In this document: in pieces, positions 16,221 to 23,937 of the stretch | Layout of the letters: every line of letters starts with the position of its first letter | Numbering within the stretch: position 1 is the stretch's first letter | From: Streptomyces echinatus | GTDB lineage: Bacteria > Actinomycetota > Actinomycetes > Streptomycetales > Streptomycetaceae | Reading direction: 5' to 3' | DNA length: 64,000 nt | Assembly (NCBI RefSeq): GCF_014203595.1 | Contig: NZ_JACHJK010000010.1 | Span: 124,001-188,000 of the forward strand | Made by a program: the position numbers and the translations under genes | Notes under the pieces: model-generated | The model's input: only the letters and a program-made list of their open reading frames with translations | Database searches by the model: none | What the model was told of the DNA's origin: nothing

Positions 16221-17347
16221 CGGGCCTCCTTCCGCGCCGTGGCGTACAGCTCCTTGGCGATGATGCCCCGCTGGACCTCGCTGGCGCCCTCGTAGATACG
16301 GGGCGCGCGCACCTCGCGGTAGAGATGCTCCAGGAGGTGGCCGCGGCGCAGGGCACGGGCGCCGTGCAGCTGGACGGCGGCGTCGACGACGTACTGCGCG
16401 GTCTCGGTGGCGAGCAGCTTGGCCATCGCGGCCCGCCGGGGCACATCCTCGGCCCCCGCGTCGTACGCCGAGGCCGCCGCGTACACCATCAGCCGGGCCG
16501 CCTCGGTGCGCAGGGCCATCTCGGCGACCTGGTGGGACACGGCCTGCAGGTCCATCAGCCGGCCGGCGAACGCCTCGCGCCTGCTGGTGTGGCCGACGGT
16601 GGCGTCCAGCGCGGCCTGGGCCATGCCGACCGCGAAGGCGCCGACGCTGGGGCGGAAGAGGTTGAGGGTGCCCATGGCGACGGCGAAGCCGCGGTCGGTC
16701 TCGCCGAGCACATCGGCGGCGGTGACGGGCACGGCGTCGAAGCCGAGGGCGCCGATGGGGTGCGGCGAGAGCATCTCCAGGGCGCTGCCGGTGAGTCCGG
16801 GCCGGTCGGCGGGGACCAGGAAGGCGGTCACCCCGCGGGCTCCGGCGCCGGGTGTGGTGCGGGCGAAGACGGTGTAGAAGTCGGCCTCGGGGGCGTTGGA
16901 GATCCAGCACTTGGCGCCGGTGAGCCGCCAGCCGTCGCCGTCGGGCTCGGCCGCGAGGGCCAGCGCCGCCGCGTCCGAGCCGGCTCCGGGCTCGCTCAGC
17001 GCGAAGGCGGCGACCGCGCTGCCGTCGGCGACCCGGGGCAGCCAGTGTTCGCGCTGGGCGGGGGTGCCGTGGGCGTGCACGGGGTGGGCGCCCAGTCCTT
17101 GGAGCGCGAGCGCGGTCTCGGCCTCGGTGCAGGCCTGGGCGAGGGACTCGCGCATCAGGCACAGGTCCAGCGCGCCGGAGCCGAACAGCCGCGCGAGCAG
17201 GCCAAGCCGGCCGAGTTCGGCGAGGAGCGGCCGGTTGACGCGGCCGGGCTCGCCCTCGTCGGCGAGCGGACCCAGCCGCTTCGCGGCCAGCTCGCGCAGC
17301 TCGGCACACCAGGCGGATTGCTCCGGTGCGAGTGAGAATGCGGACAC
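16217..17347 (-). CDS. Acyl-CoA dehydrogenase
   Basis: A 376-residue FAD-dependent acyl-CoA dehydrogenase. Visible are the FAD signature AFALSEPGAGSDAAAL, the strand GAKCWISNA, QAVSHQVAEMALR in the C-terminal helical domain, and RIYEGASEVQRGIIAKEL at the end, where the catalytic Glu is expected near YEG. The GTG at 17347 is preceded by GGGAGG. It starts a two-gene minus-strand operon with the RidA gene and is divergent from the CoA ligase. Its role is probably oxidation of the ring-reduced cyclohexenyl-CoA or a downstream acyl-CoA. Confidence 0.87.
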   Translation of the reverse strand: MSAFSLAPEQSAWCAELRELAAKRLGPLADEGEPGRVNRPLLAELGRLGLLARLFGSGALDLCLMRESLAQACTEAETALALQGLGAHPVHAHGTPAQREHWLPRVADGSAVAAFALSEPGAGSDAAALALAAEPDGDGWRLTGAKCWISNAPEADFYTVFARTTPGAGARGVTAFLVPADRPGLTGSALEMLSPHPIGALGFDAVPVTAADVLGETDRGFAVAMGTLNLFRPSVGAFAVGMAQAALDATVGHTSRREAFAGRLMDLQAVSHQVAEMALRTEAARLMVYAAASAYDAGAEDVPRRAAMAKLLATETAQYVVDAAVQLHGARALRRGHLLEHLYREVRAPRIYEGASEVQRGIIAKELYATARKEAR

Positions 17348-17428
17348 AGCCGTCCTCCCTCCGGGGCGGCCGGCCCGGCCTCCCCCGTCGCCTTCCGAGG
17401 CGGGCCCCTCCCCACCTGGCTTCCCGAC

Positions 17429-17456
17429 GTTATCGCGCACAGTTGACTGCCGTCAC
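17429..17456. promoter_or_regulatory. Shared 28-bp element, copy B (ligase/dehydrogenase divergent promoter)
   Basis: The plus strand reads GTTATC, then 9 bases, then TGACTG.CGTCAC. The same spaced words occur at 23241-23268. Read on the minus strand it is GTGACG-N16-GATAAC, so it may be the promoter core of the dehydrogenase gene, an operator, or both. On the plus strand TTGACT (17443) with TACGCT (17465) at 16-base spacing gives a plausible ligase promoter overlapping it. Confidence 0.6.
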
Positions 17457-17549
17457 CAACACGATACGCTGGTGGTCGCCCCTCAGGGGGAGCGCGAGCC
17501 CACCAGGAAGCCCGTCCGGACATCTGTCACGGCAAGGGGGCGGACCGCC

Positions 17550-19142
17550 ATGCATCTCTCGGCCCATGTCGACACCTTCGCGCGCGACCATCTGCCCCCG
17601 CCGGACGAATGGCCGGAGCTGCGGTTCGACCTGCCGGAACTGCGTTACCCCGATCGGCTGAACTGCGCGGCGGAGCTGCTGGGGCACGCCGACCCGGCCC
17701 GCCCGGCGTTCCGCACCCCGACGGGCCCCGCGTGGACCTACGGCGAGCTGCGCGCCCGGGTCGACCGGATAGCGCACGTGCTCACCGGGCCCCTCGGCGT
17801 GGTCCCGGGCAACCGGGTGCTGCTGCGCGGGCCCACCACGCCCTGGCTGGCCGCCTGCTGGCTGGCCGTGCTGAAGGCGGGCGCGGTCGCCGTCACCGTG
17901 CTGGCCCAGCAACGGCCGCACGAGCTGGCGACCATGTGCGAGATCGCGCGGGTCGGGCACGCGCTGTGCGACATCCGGGCGGTGGACGACCTGGCGAAGG
18001 CCGGGATACCCGGGCTGCGGATCACGACGTACGGCGGTGACACACCCGACGACCTGCTGCGCCGCCCGGCTCCCGCCGCCCCCTTCGCCGCGGTGGACAC
18101 CGCGGCCGACGACGTGGCCCTGATCGCGTTCACCTCCGGCACCACGGGTCGCCCGAAAGGGTGCATGCACTTCCACCGGGACGTGCTCGCGACGGCCGAC
18201 ACCTTCTCCCGGCATGTGCTGCGCCCCCACCAGGACGACGTCTTCACCGGCAGCCCCCCGCTCGGCTTCACCTTCGGGCTCGGCGGCCTGGTGGTCTTCC
18301 CGATGCGGGCCGGGGCCAGCACCCTGCTCCTGGAACAGGCCGGCCCCCGGCAACTGCTCCCCGCGATCGCCGACCACCGCGTCTCGGTCCTCTTCACCGC
18401 GCCGACCGCCTACCGCGCCATGCTGGGAGAGCTGAGCGGGCACGACGTCTCCTCCCTCAGACGCTGCGTGTCGGCCGGCGAGAACCTGCCCGCGGCCACC
18501 TGGCGGGCCTGGCACGACCGCACGGGCCTGCGCATCATCAACGGCATCGGCGCGACCGAAATGCTGCACATCTTCATATCCGCCGCCGACGACCGGATCC
18601 GGCCCGGCAGCACGGGCATGGCGGTACCGGGCTGGCAGGCGCGCGTCCAGGACACCGGCGGCAAGCCCCTGCCCGACGGCGAGCCCGGCCTGCTGGCCGT
18701 CCGCGGCCCCGTCGGCTGCCGCTACCTCGCCGACCCGCGGCAGCGCGAGTACGTCCGGGACGGCTGGAACGTCACCGGCGACACCTACGTCCGCGACGAG
18801 GACGGCTACTTCCGCTACGTCGCCCGCGCCGACGACATGATCATCTCCGCCGGCTACAACATCGCCGGACCGGAGGTGGAGGACGCGCTGCTGCGCCACC
18901 CGGACGTGACCGAGACGGCGGTCGTCGGCCGGCCGGACCAGGTCCGCGGGCAGGTGGTCGTGGCCTACACGGTGCTGCGCGCCGGAGCCCCGCGCGACCC
19001 GGAGGCGCTGCGCGCCTTCCTCATCTCCGAGCTGGCGCCCTACAAGTGCCCGCGCGAGTTCGTCTTCCTGGACGCGCTGCCCCGCACGGCCACCGGCAAG
19101 CTGCAGCGGTTCCTCCTGCGCACCGAAGGTGACCGGCAGTGA
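17550..19142 (+). CDS. Aryl-CoA ligase (benzoate/2-aminobenzoate-CoA ligase family)
   Basis: A 530-residue adenylate-forming enzyme. The P-loop-like A3 motif is FTSGTTGRPKG near residue 195, followed by NGIGATEM (A5), VTGDTYVRDEDGYFRYVARADDMI (A7-A8), and the late lysine in RTATGKLQR (A10). GYNIAGPEVED and the length match benzoate-CoA ligase-type enzymes, which attach CoA to benzoate, 2-aminobenzoate or salicylate. ATG 17550 follows AAGGGGG. It heads a plus-strand unit with paaX and is divergent from the dehydrogenase. Confidence 0.87.
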   Translation: MHLSAHVDTFARDHLPPPDEWPELRFDLPELRYPDRLNCAAELLGHADPARPAFRTPTGPAWTYGELRARVDRIAHVLTGPLGVVPGNRVLLRGPTTPWLAACWLAVLKAGAVAVTVLAQQRPHELATMCEIARVGHALCDIRAVDDLAKAGIPGLRITTYGGDTPDDLLRRPAPAAPFAAVDTAADDVALIAFTSGTTGRPKGCMHFHRDVLATADTFSRHVLRPHQDDVFTGSPPLGFTFGLGGLVVFPMRAGASTLLLEQAGPRQLLPAIADHRVSVLFTAPTAYRAMLGELSGHDVSSLRRCVSAGENLPAATWRAWHDRTGLRIINGIGATEMLHIFISAADDRIRPGSTGMAVPGWQARVQDTGGKPLPDGEPGLLAVRGPVGCRYLADPRQREYVRDGWNVTGDTYVRDEDGYFRYVARADDMIISAGYNIAGPEVEDALLRHPDVTETAVVGRPDQVRGQVVVAYTVLRAGAPRDPEALRAFLISELAPYKCPREFVFLDALPRTATGKLQRFLLRTEGDRQ

Positions 19143-19157
19143 TGCCGACGACCTAAA

Positions 19158-19970
19158 ATGATCAACGTGTCCGAGCAGCACGCCCCCAGGTCCCTCATCG
19201 TCACGCTGTACGGCGCGTACGGCCGCTTCATGCCCGGCCCGGTGCCCGTCGCCGAGCTGATCCGGCTGCTGGCCGCGGTCGGGGTGGACGCGCCCTCGGT
19301 GCGCTCCTCCGTCTCCCGGCTCAAGCGGCGCGGTCTGCTGCTGCCGGCCCGCACGGAGTCCGGCGCGGCCGGGTACGAACTCTCGGCCGAGGCACGCCAG
19401 TTGATGGAGGACGGCGACCGGCGCATCTACGCCGGGGTGCCGGTCGCGGACGAGGGCTGGGTGCTCGCGGTGTTCTCGGTCCCCGAGTCGGAGCGGCAGA
19501 AGCGGCACGTGCTGCGGTCCCGGCTGGCCGGCCTGGGCTTCGGCACCGCGGCCCCCGGGGTGTGGATCGCCCCGGCCCGCCTGCACGAGGAGACGGAGCA
19601 CACCCTGCGCCGGCTGCGCCTGGACCCGTACGTGGACTTCTTCCGCGGCGAGCACCTGGGTTTCGCGCCCACGGCCGAGGCGGTGGCCCGCTGGTGGGAC
19701 CTGGCCGCCATCGCCAAGGAGCACGAGCGTTTCCTGGGCGCGCACCAGCCCGTGCTGCGCGCCTGGGAGCGCCGTGCGGACACTCCGCCCGGGGACGCCT
19801 ACCGCGACTACCTCCTCGCCCTCGACTCCTGGCGTCATCTCCCCTACACCGACCCGGGCCTGCCCACCCATCTGCTGCCCGCCGACTGGCCGGGCGTCCG
19901 CTCGGCGGAGGTCTTCCGGGGGCTGCACGAGCGGCTGCGGGACGCGGGAGCGGAGTTCGCGGGACCGTAG
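19158..19970 (+). CDS. PaaX-family transcriptional repressor
   Basis: A 270-residue PaaX-like protein. It has an N-terminal winged helix (PRSLIVTLYGAYGR, VRSSVSRLKRRGLL), the central YAGVPVADEGWVLAVFSVPESERQKRH segment, and the C-terminal WRHLPYTDPGLPTHLLPADWPG typical of the family. PaaX repressors sense an aryl-CoA thioester, so this one probably senses the product of the upstream ligase. No Shine-Dalgarno is visible. TAAAAT at 19154-19159 lies 7 bases before an in-frame GTG at 19167, so a leaderless message starting there is an alternative. Confidence 0.88.
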   Translation: MINVSEQHAPRSLIVTLYGAYGRFMPGPVPVAELIRLLAAVGVDAPSVRSSVSRLKRRGLLLPARTESGAAGYELSAEARQLMEDGDRRIYAGVPVADEGWVLAVFSVPESERQKRHVLRSRLAGLGFGTAAPGVWIAPARLHEETEHTLRRLRLDPYVDFFRGEHLGFAPTAEAVARWWDLAAIAKEHERFLGAHQPVLRAWERRADTPPGDAYRDYLLALDSWRHLPYTDPGLPTHLLPADWPGVRSAEVFRGLHERLRDAGAEFAGP

Positions 19971-20057
19971 TCGGGCGTCCGCAGCGGGCCGGCCCGGAAC
20001 CGTGCGCGTCACGGGCGCGGCGTGCGACCGGCACGGCACTCCTGGGCCCTCCTGCAC

Positions 20058-20083
20058 GGCCGTGGGCCGGGAAGGCCACGGCC
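20058..20083. terminator. Imperfect convergent terminator
   Basis: A 10-bp GC stem with one bulged G (GGCCGTGG pairing with CCACGGCC) and a 5-base loop, between convergent paaX (stop 19970) and the monooxygenase gene (stop 20088). Confidence 0.5.
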
Positions 20084-20087
20084 CGGT

Positions 20088-22355
20088 TCAGCCGCTGAGC
20101 GTGAGACGGGGCCTGGGATCGTCGGTGCGTCCGGTGCGCGGCCGGCGGCTGCCCGCGCGGTAGGGAGCGGGCCAGACCGCCCCAGGTCCCGTGTAGCCCT
20201 GCTCGACCGCCGCGTGCAGGGTCCAGTGGGGGTCGTACAGGTGCGGGCGGGCCAGCGCGCACAGGTCCGTACGGCCCGCGAGGATCAGGGAGTTGACGTC
20301 GTCCCACGAGGAGATCGCGCCGACCGCGATCACCGGGACGCGGACCTCGTGCCGGATCATGTCGGCGAACGGCGTCTGGTACGACCGGCCGAACTCCGGC
20401 CGTTCCTCCGCCACCACCTGTCCGGTGGAGACGTCGATGGCGTCGGCTCCGTGCGCGGCGAAGGCGCGGGCGATCTGGACGGCGTCCTCGGCGGTCGTCC
20501 CGCCCTCCGCCCAGTCCGTGGCCGAGATCCGGACGGTCATCGGCCGTTCGGCCGGCCACACGGCGCGTACGGCGTCGAAGACCTCCAGCGGGAACCGCAG
20601 CCGCCGCTCCAGCGAGCCGCCGTAGGCGTCGGTGCGCAGATTGGTGAGCGGGGAGAGGAAGCCGGAGAGCAGATAGCCGTGCGCGCAGTGCAGTTCGAGC
20701 AGGTCGAAGCCGGCCCGGGCGGCCCGCCAGCCGGCGGCGGCGAACTGCTCGCGGATGTCGGTGAGCTGGGCCCGGGAGAGCCGGCGCGGTATCTGGCCGC
20801 CCGGCCGGTACGGCAGCGGGGAGGCGGCGACGAGGGGCCAGTTGCCGGCGGGCAGCGGCTCGTCCATGCCCTCCCACATGAGCCTCGTGGACCCCTTGCG
20901 GCCGGAGTGCCCGAGCTGTACGCCGATCGCGGTGCCCGGTGACTGGCGGTGCACGAAGTCGGTGACGCGCCGCCACGCCTCGGCCTGCCGGCCGGTGTAG
21001 AGCCCGGCGCAGCCGGGGGTGATCCGGCCCTCCTCGCTGACGCACACCATCTCGGTCATCACGAGTCCGGCCCCGCCGAGGGCGCGGGCGCCGAGGTGGA
21101 CGAGGTGGAAGTCGCCGGGGACGCCGTCGGTGGCGGAGTACATGTCCATCGGTGACACCACCACCCGGTTGCGCAGGGTCAGACCGCGCAGCCGGAACGG
21201 CGTGAACATCGGGGGCGTACCGGCCGGGCAGCCGAACTCGCGCTCCACGGCCTCGGTGAAGCGGGCGTCGCGCAGCCGGAGGTTGTCGTGGGTGACGCGG
21301 CGGCTGCGGGTGAGCAGGTTGAAGGCGAACTGCCGGGGCGGCTGGTCGAGGTACAGCCGCAGGTTCTCGAACCACTCCAGGCTGGCCCGGGCGGCCCGCT
21401 GGGTGGAGGCGACGACGGGTTTGCGCTCCTCCTCGTAGGCGGCCAGCGCCGTGCGGACGTCGGGCTGTTCCCGCAGGCAGGCGGCCAGGGCGAGGGCGTC
21501 CTCCACGGCGAGCTTGGTGCCGGAGCCGATGGAGAAGTGGGCGGTGTGGGCGGCGTCGCCGAGGAGGACGACGTTGCCGTGCGACCAGTGGTCGTTGACC
21601 ACCGTGCGGAAGGTGGTCCAGGCCGAGTTGTTCGAGCGCAGGGGGCGTCCGCCGAGGGTGTCGGCGAAGATCTTGGCACAGCGCTCGACGGATTCCTGCG
21701 GGGTGGCGGTGTCGAAGCCCGCCGCCCGCCAGACCTCCTCGCGCATCTCCACGATGACGGTGGAGTCCCCGGCCGTGAAGGGGTAGCCGTGCAGCTGCAT
21801 CACGCCGTGCTCGGTCTCGGCGATCTCGAAGCGGAAGGCGTCGAAGGCGAAGTCGGCGGCGAGCCAGATGTAGCGGCAGCGGTGTTCGGTCACCCGGGGG
21901 CCGAACGCGTGGGCGTGGGTCTGGCGCGTGGTGCTGTGCACGCCGTCGGCGGCTATGACCAGGTCGTGGCTCTGCGAGAGACGGCCGGTGTCCGGCGCCT
22001 CGGTGGCGAACCGCAGCTCCACGCCCAGGGAACGGCAGCGGTCCTGCAGGATGCGCAGCAGCCGGTGGCGGCCCAGCGCGGCGAAACCGTGGCCGCCGGA
22101 GCGGTAACGGGTTCCCCGGTGCCCTATGTCGATGTCGTCCCAGCGGACGAAGTCACGCTGAAGGGCCTCGTGCACGACGGGGTCGGCGTGCTCGATGCCG
22201 CCGAGCGTCTCGTCGGAGAGGACCACGCCGAAGCCGAAGGTCACGTCGGGGGCGTTGCGCTCCCAGACGGTGACCTCCCTCGCGGGGTCGAGTCGTTTGA
22301 GCAGGGCGGCGGCGTAGAGCCCGCCGGGGCCACCGCCGATGATCGCCACGCGCAT
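20088..22355 (-). CDS. Bifunctional 2-aminobenzoyl-CoA monooxygenase/reductase or salicylyl-CoA 5-hydroxylase
   Basis: A 755-residue fusion. Residues 1 to about 375 are an FAD monooxygenase (GGGPGGLYAAALLKRLDP, then LVIAADGVHSTTR and GDAAHTAHFSIGSG). Residues about 385-735 are an old-yellow-enzyme barrel (FTPFRLRGLTLRNRVVVSPM, GVQLGHSGRKGS, FDLLELHCAHGYLLSGFLSP). This two-domain architecture is that of 2-aminobenzoyl-CoA monooxygenase/reductase, which hydroxylates and then reduces the ring as a CoA thioester; salicylyl-CoA hydroxylases are related. The start has GGAGGTGA upstream, inside the 6-bp gap after the hydratase gene. Confidence 0.87.
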   Translation of the reverse strand: MRVAIIGGGPGGLYAAALLKRLDPAREVTVWERNAPDVTFGFGVVLSDETLGGIEHADPVVHEALQRDFVRWDDIDIGHRGTRYRSGGHGFAALGRHRLLRILQDRCRSLGVELRFATEAPDTGRLSQSHDLVIAADGVHSTTRQTHAHAFGPRVTEHRCRYIWLAADFAFDAFRFEIAETEHGVMQLHGYPFTAGDSTVIVEMREEVWRAAGFDTATPQESVERCAKIFADTLGGRPLRSNNSAWTTFRTVVNDHWSHGNVVLLGDAAHTAHFSIGSGTKLAVEDALALAACLREQPDVRTALAAYEEERKPVVASTQRAARASLEWFENLRLYLDQPPRQFAFNLLTRSRRVTHDNLRLRDARFTEAVEREFGCPAGTPPMFTPFRLRGLTLRNRVVVSPMDMYSATDGVPGDFHLVHLGARALGGAGLVMTEMVCVSEEGRITPGCAGLYTGRQAEAWRRVTDFVHRQSPGTAIGVQLGHSGRKGSTRLMWEGMDEPLPAGNWPLVAASPLPYRPGGQIPRRLSRAQLTDIREQFAAAGWRAARAGFDLLELHCAHGYLLSGFLSPLTNLRTDAYGGSLERRLRFPLEVFDAVRAVWPAERPMTVRISATDWAEGGTTAEDAVQIARAFAAHGADAIDVSTGQVVAEERPEFGRSYQTPFADMIRHEVRVPVIAVGAISSWDDVNSLILAGRTDLCALARPHLYDPHWTLHAAVEQGYTGPGAVWPAPYRAGSRRPRTGRTDDPRPRLTLSG

Positions 22356-22361
22356 GACCGC

Positions 22362-23189
22362 TCACCTCCCCCGCCACTTCGGCGGGCGCTTCTCCGTGAA
22401 CGCCGCGTGGAACTCGGCGTAGTCCTCGCCGTTCATCAGCAGGGCCTGGGTTGAGGCGTCCAGTTCCACCGAGGCCGCCAGGGGCATGTCCAGCTCGGCC
22501 GTCAGCAGGGCCTTCGTCTGGGCGTGGGCCAGGGCGGGGCCGTCGGCGAGGCGGCGGGCCAGGGTCTGGGCGGCCTCGTCCGCCCCGCCCTCCTCCGTCA
22601 GCTCGCTGATCAGGCCGATGCGCTCGGCCTCGGGGGCCCGGACCGGGTCGCCGAGCATGAGCAGGCGGGTGGCGTGGCCGAGGCCCACGACCCGGGGCAG
22701 CAGATAGGCCGCGCCCATGTCGCCGCCGGACAGGCCGACCCGGGTGAAGAGGAAGGCGAAGCGGGCCGACGGGTCCGCGATCCGGAAGTCGGCCGCGAGG
22801 GCGAGGACCGCACCGGCGCCGGCCGCCACGCCGTGCACCGCGGCGATCACCGGGAACGGGCACTCACGGATCGCCCGGACGACCTGTCCGGTCATCCGGT
22901 TGAAGTCCAGCAGCTGGGCGGTGTCCATGGACAGCGTGGCGCCGATGATCTCGTCGACGTCGCCGCCGGAACAGAAGCCGCGCCCCTCGCCGGCCAGCAC
23001 CAGGGCCCGCACCGAGCGCTCGCGGGACAGCTCGGCGAGCAGGTCGCGCAGGTCGGCGTAGGCGCCGAAGGTGAGGGCGTTGAGCTTCTCGGGGCGGGCG
23101 AGGGTGACGGTGGCGACCCCGTCGTCGAGCCGGACCCGCAGGTGTGCCCAGTCGGCGGTGCGGGCGGCCGAGCCGGTGAAGGGACTCAT
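22362..23189 (-). CDS. Enoyl-CoA hydratase/isomerase
   Basis: A 275-residue crotonase-fold protein. Oxyanion-hole segments are GRGFCSGGDVDE and AAVHGVAAGAGAVLALAADFR, followed by FLFTRVGLSGGDMGAAYLLPR. The terminal KRPPKWRGR is common in this family. Of the two catalytic Glu positions of true hydratases, the first region reads RVGLSGGDMG with Asp, so the exact reaction may differ from water addition; a ring hydrolase or isomerase role is possible. ATG 23189 has AAGGAGG upstream. It is co-transcribed with the monooxygenase. Confidence 0.85.
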   Translation of the reverse strand: MSPFTGSAARTADWAHLRVRLDDGVATVTLARPEKLNALTFGAYADLRDLLAELSRERSVRALVLAGEGRGFCSGGDVDEIIGATLSMDTAQLLDFNRMTGQVVRAIRECPFPVIAAVHGVAAGAGAVLALAADFRIADPSARFAFLFTRVGLSGGDMGAAYLLPRVVGLGHATRLLMLGDPVRAPEAERIGLISELTEEGGADEAAQTLARRLADGPALAHAQTKALLTAELDMPLAASVELDASTQALLMNGEDYAEFHAAFTEKRPPKWRGR

Positions 23190-23240
23190 GACGTGCGGCC
23201 TCCTTGGGCGGGCGTGCCGTACGTTGCTCTGCCTCATGAA

Positions 23241-23268
23241 GTTATCACTTGTTTGTGACTGTCGTCAC
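23241..23268. promoter_or_regulatory. Shared 28-bp element, copy A (hydratase-monooxygenase promoter)
   Basis: GTTATC at 23241 and GTGACTGTCGTCAC at 23255-23268 (inverted GTGAC/GTCAC) match the element at 17429 in 19 of 28 positions, with identical spacing. It sits about 52 bp before the hydratase start. Likely a PaaX-type operator over a minus-strand promoter (GTGACG-N16-GATAAC). Confidence 0.6.
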
Positions 23269-23484
23269 GGGTACGCGACACGTGGGCCCGGTCCGGCCGG
23301 AGCGGGTCACGTCCGTCACCGGTCGTCGACAGGGCGGTAACAAGGGGCTCGGAATGGCGAGGCGGCGGGCCCGGATGGGTAGGCCGCCGGTACCGGGGCC
23401 TCGGGTCCCGGGCGAAGCCCGCCGACGGTCCTCAGCGGCCGGGCCCGTACCATTCCTGTAGTCGAAAGCAGGACAGCCTGCTCC

Positions 23485-23937
23485 ATGAACGGACTCGCCT
23501 TGCACGAACGCCCCGCCGAATCGGCCTCCTGGCGCATCGCGCTGCCGCACACGGCGGCGGCGGTGCCCGTGGCGCGTGCCCTGGTGCGCACGGCCCTCAC
23601 CGAGGTGGAGCACCTGGCGGACTGCGACACGGCGGAGCTGCTCACCGCCGAGCTGGTGGCCAACGCGGTGGAGCACACCGCGGGGCGCGGCCCGATAGAG
23701 CTGGTGGTGGAGCTGCGGCCGACCGGCTGCCAGGTCGAGGTGCACGACCCGGACCCGGCGCCGCCCGGCCACCTGACCCGGCCGGTGATCGAGGAACCCG
23801 ACCCGTATCAGGAGGGCGGGCGCGGTCTGCTGCTGATCCGGGCCCTCAGTTCGTCCTGCGGTCACCGCCCCACCCCGTCGGGCAAGGCGGTGTGGTTCAG
23901 ACTGCCTGTGATTCCGGCTCAGCGTCGGCCGGCGTGA
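23485..23937 (+). CDS. ATP-binding regulatory protein (HATPase_c, anti-sigma-factor-like)
   Basis: A 150-residue single-domain GHKL ATPase like RsbW/SpoIIAB proteins. The N box is ELVANAVEHT near residues 55-64 and the G-box region is EGGRGLLLIRALSSSCG. Such proteins, numerous in Streptomyces, bind sigma or anti-anti-sigma partners and may phosphorylate them; no partner gene is adjacent. The 3' end overlaps the convergent permease gene by 41 bp, with the stop falling inside an 18-bp tandem repeat. Confidence 0.85.
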   Translation: MNGLALHERPAESASWRIALPHTAAAVPVARALVRTALTEVEHLADCDTAELLTAELVANAVEHTAGRGPIELVVELRPTGCQVEVHDPDPAPPGHLTRPVIEEPDPYQEGGRGLLLIRALSSSCGHRPTPSGKAVWFRLPVIPAQRRPA

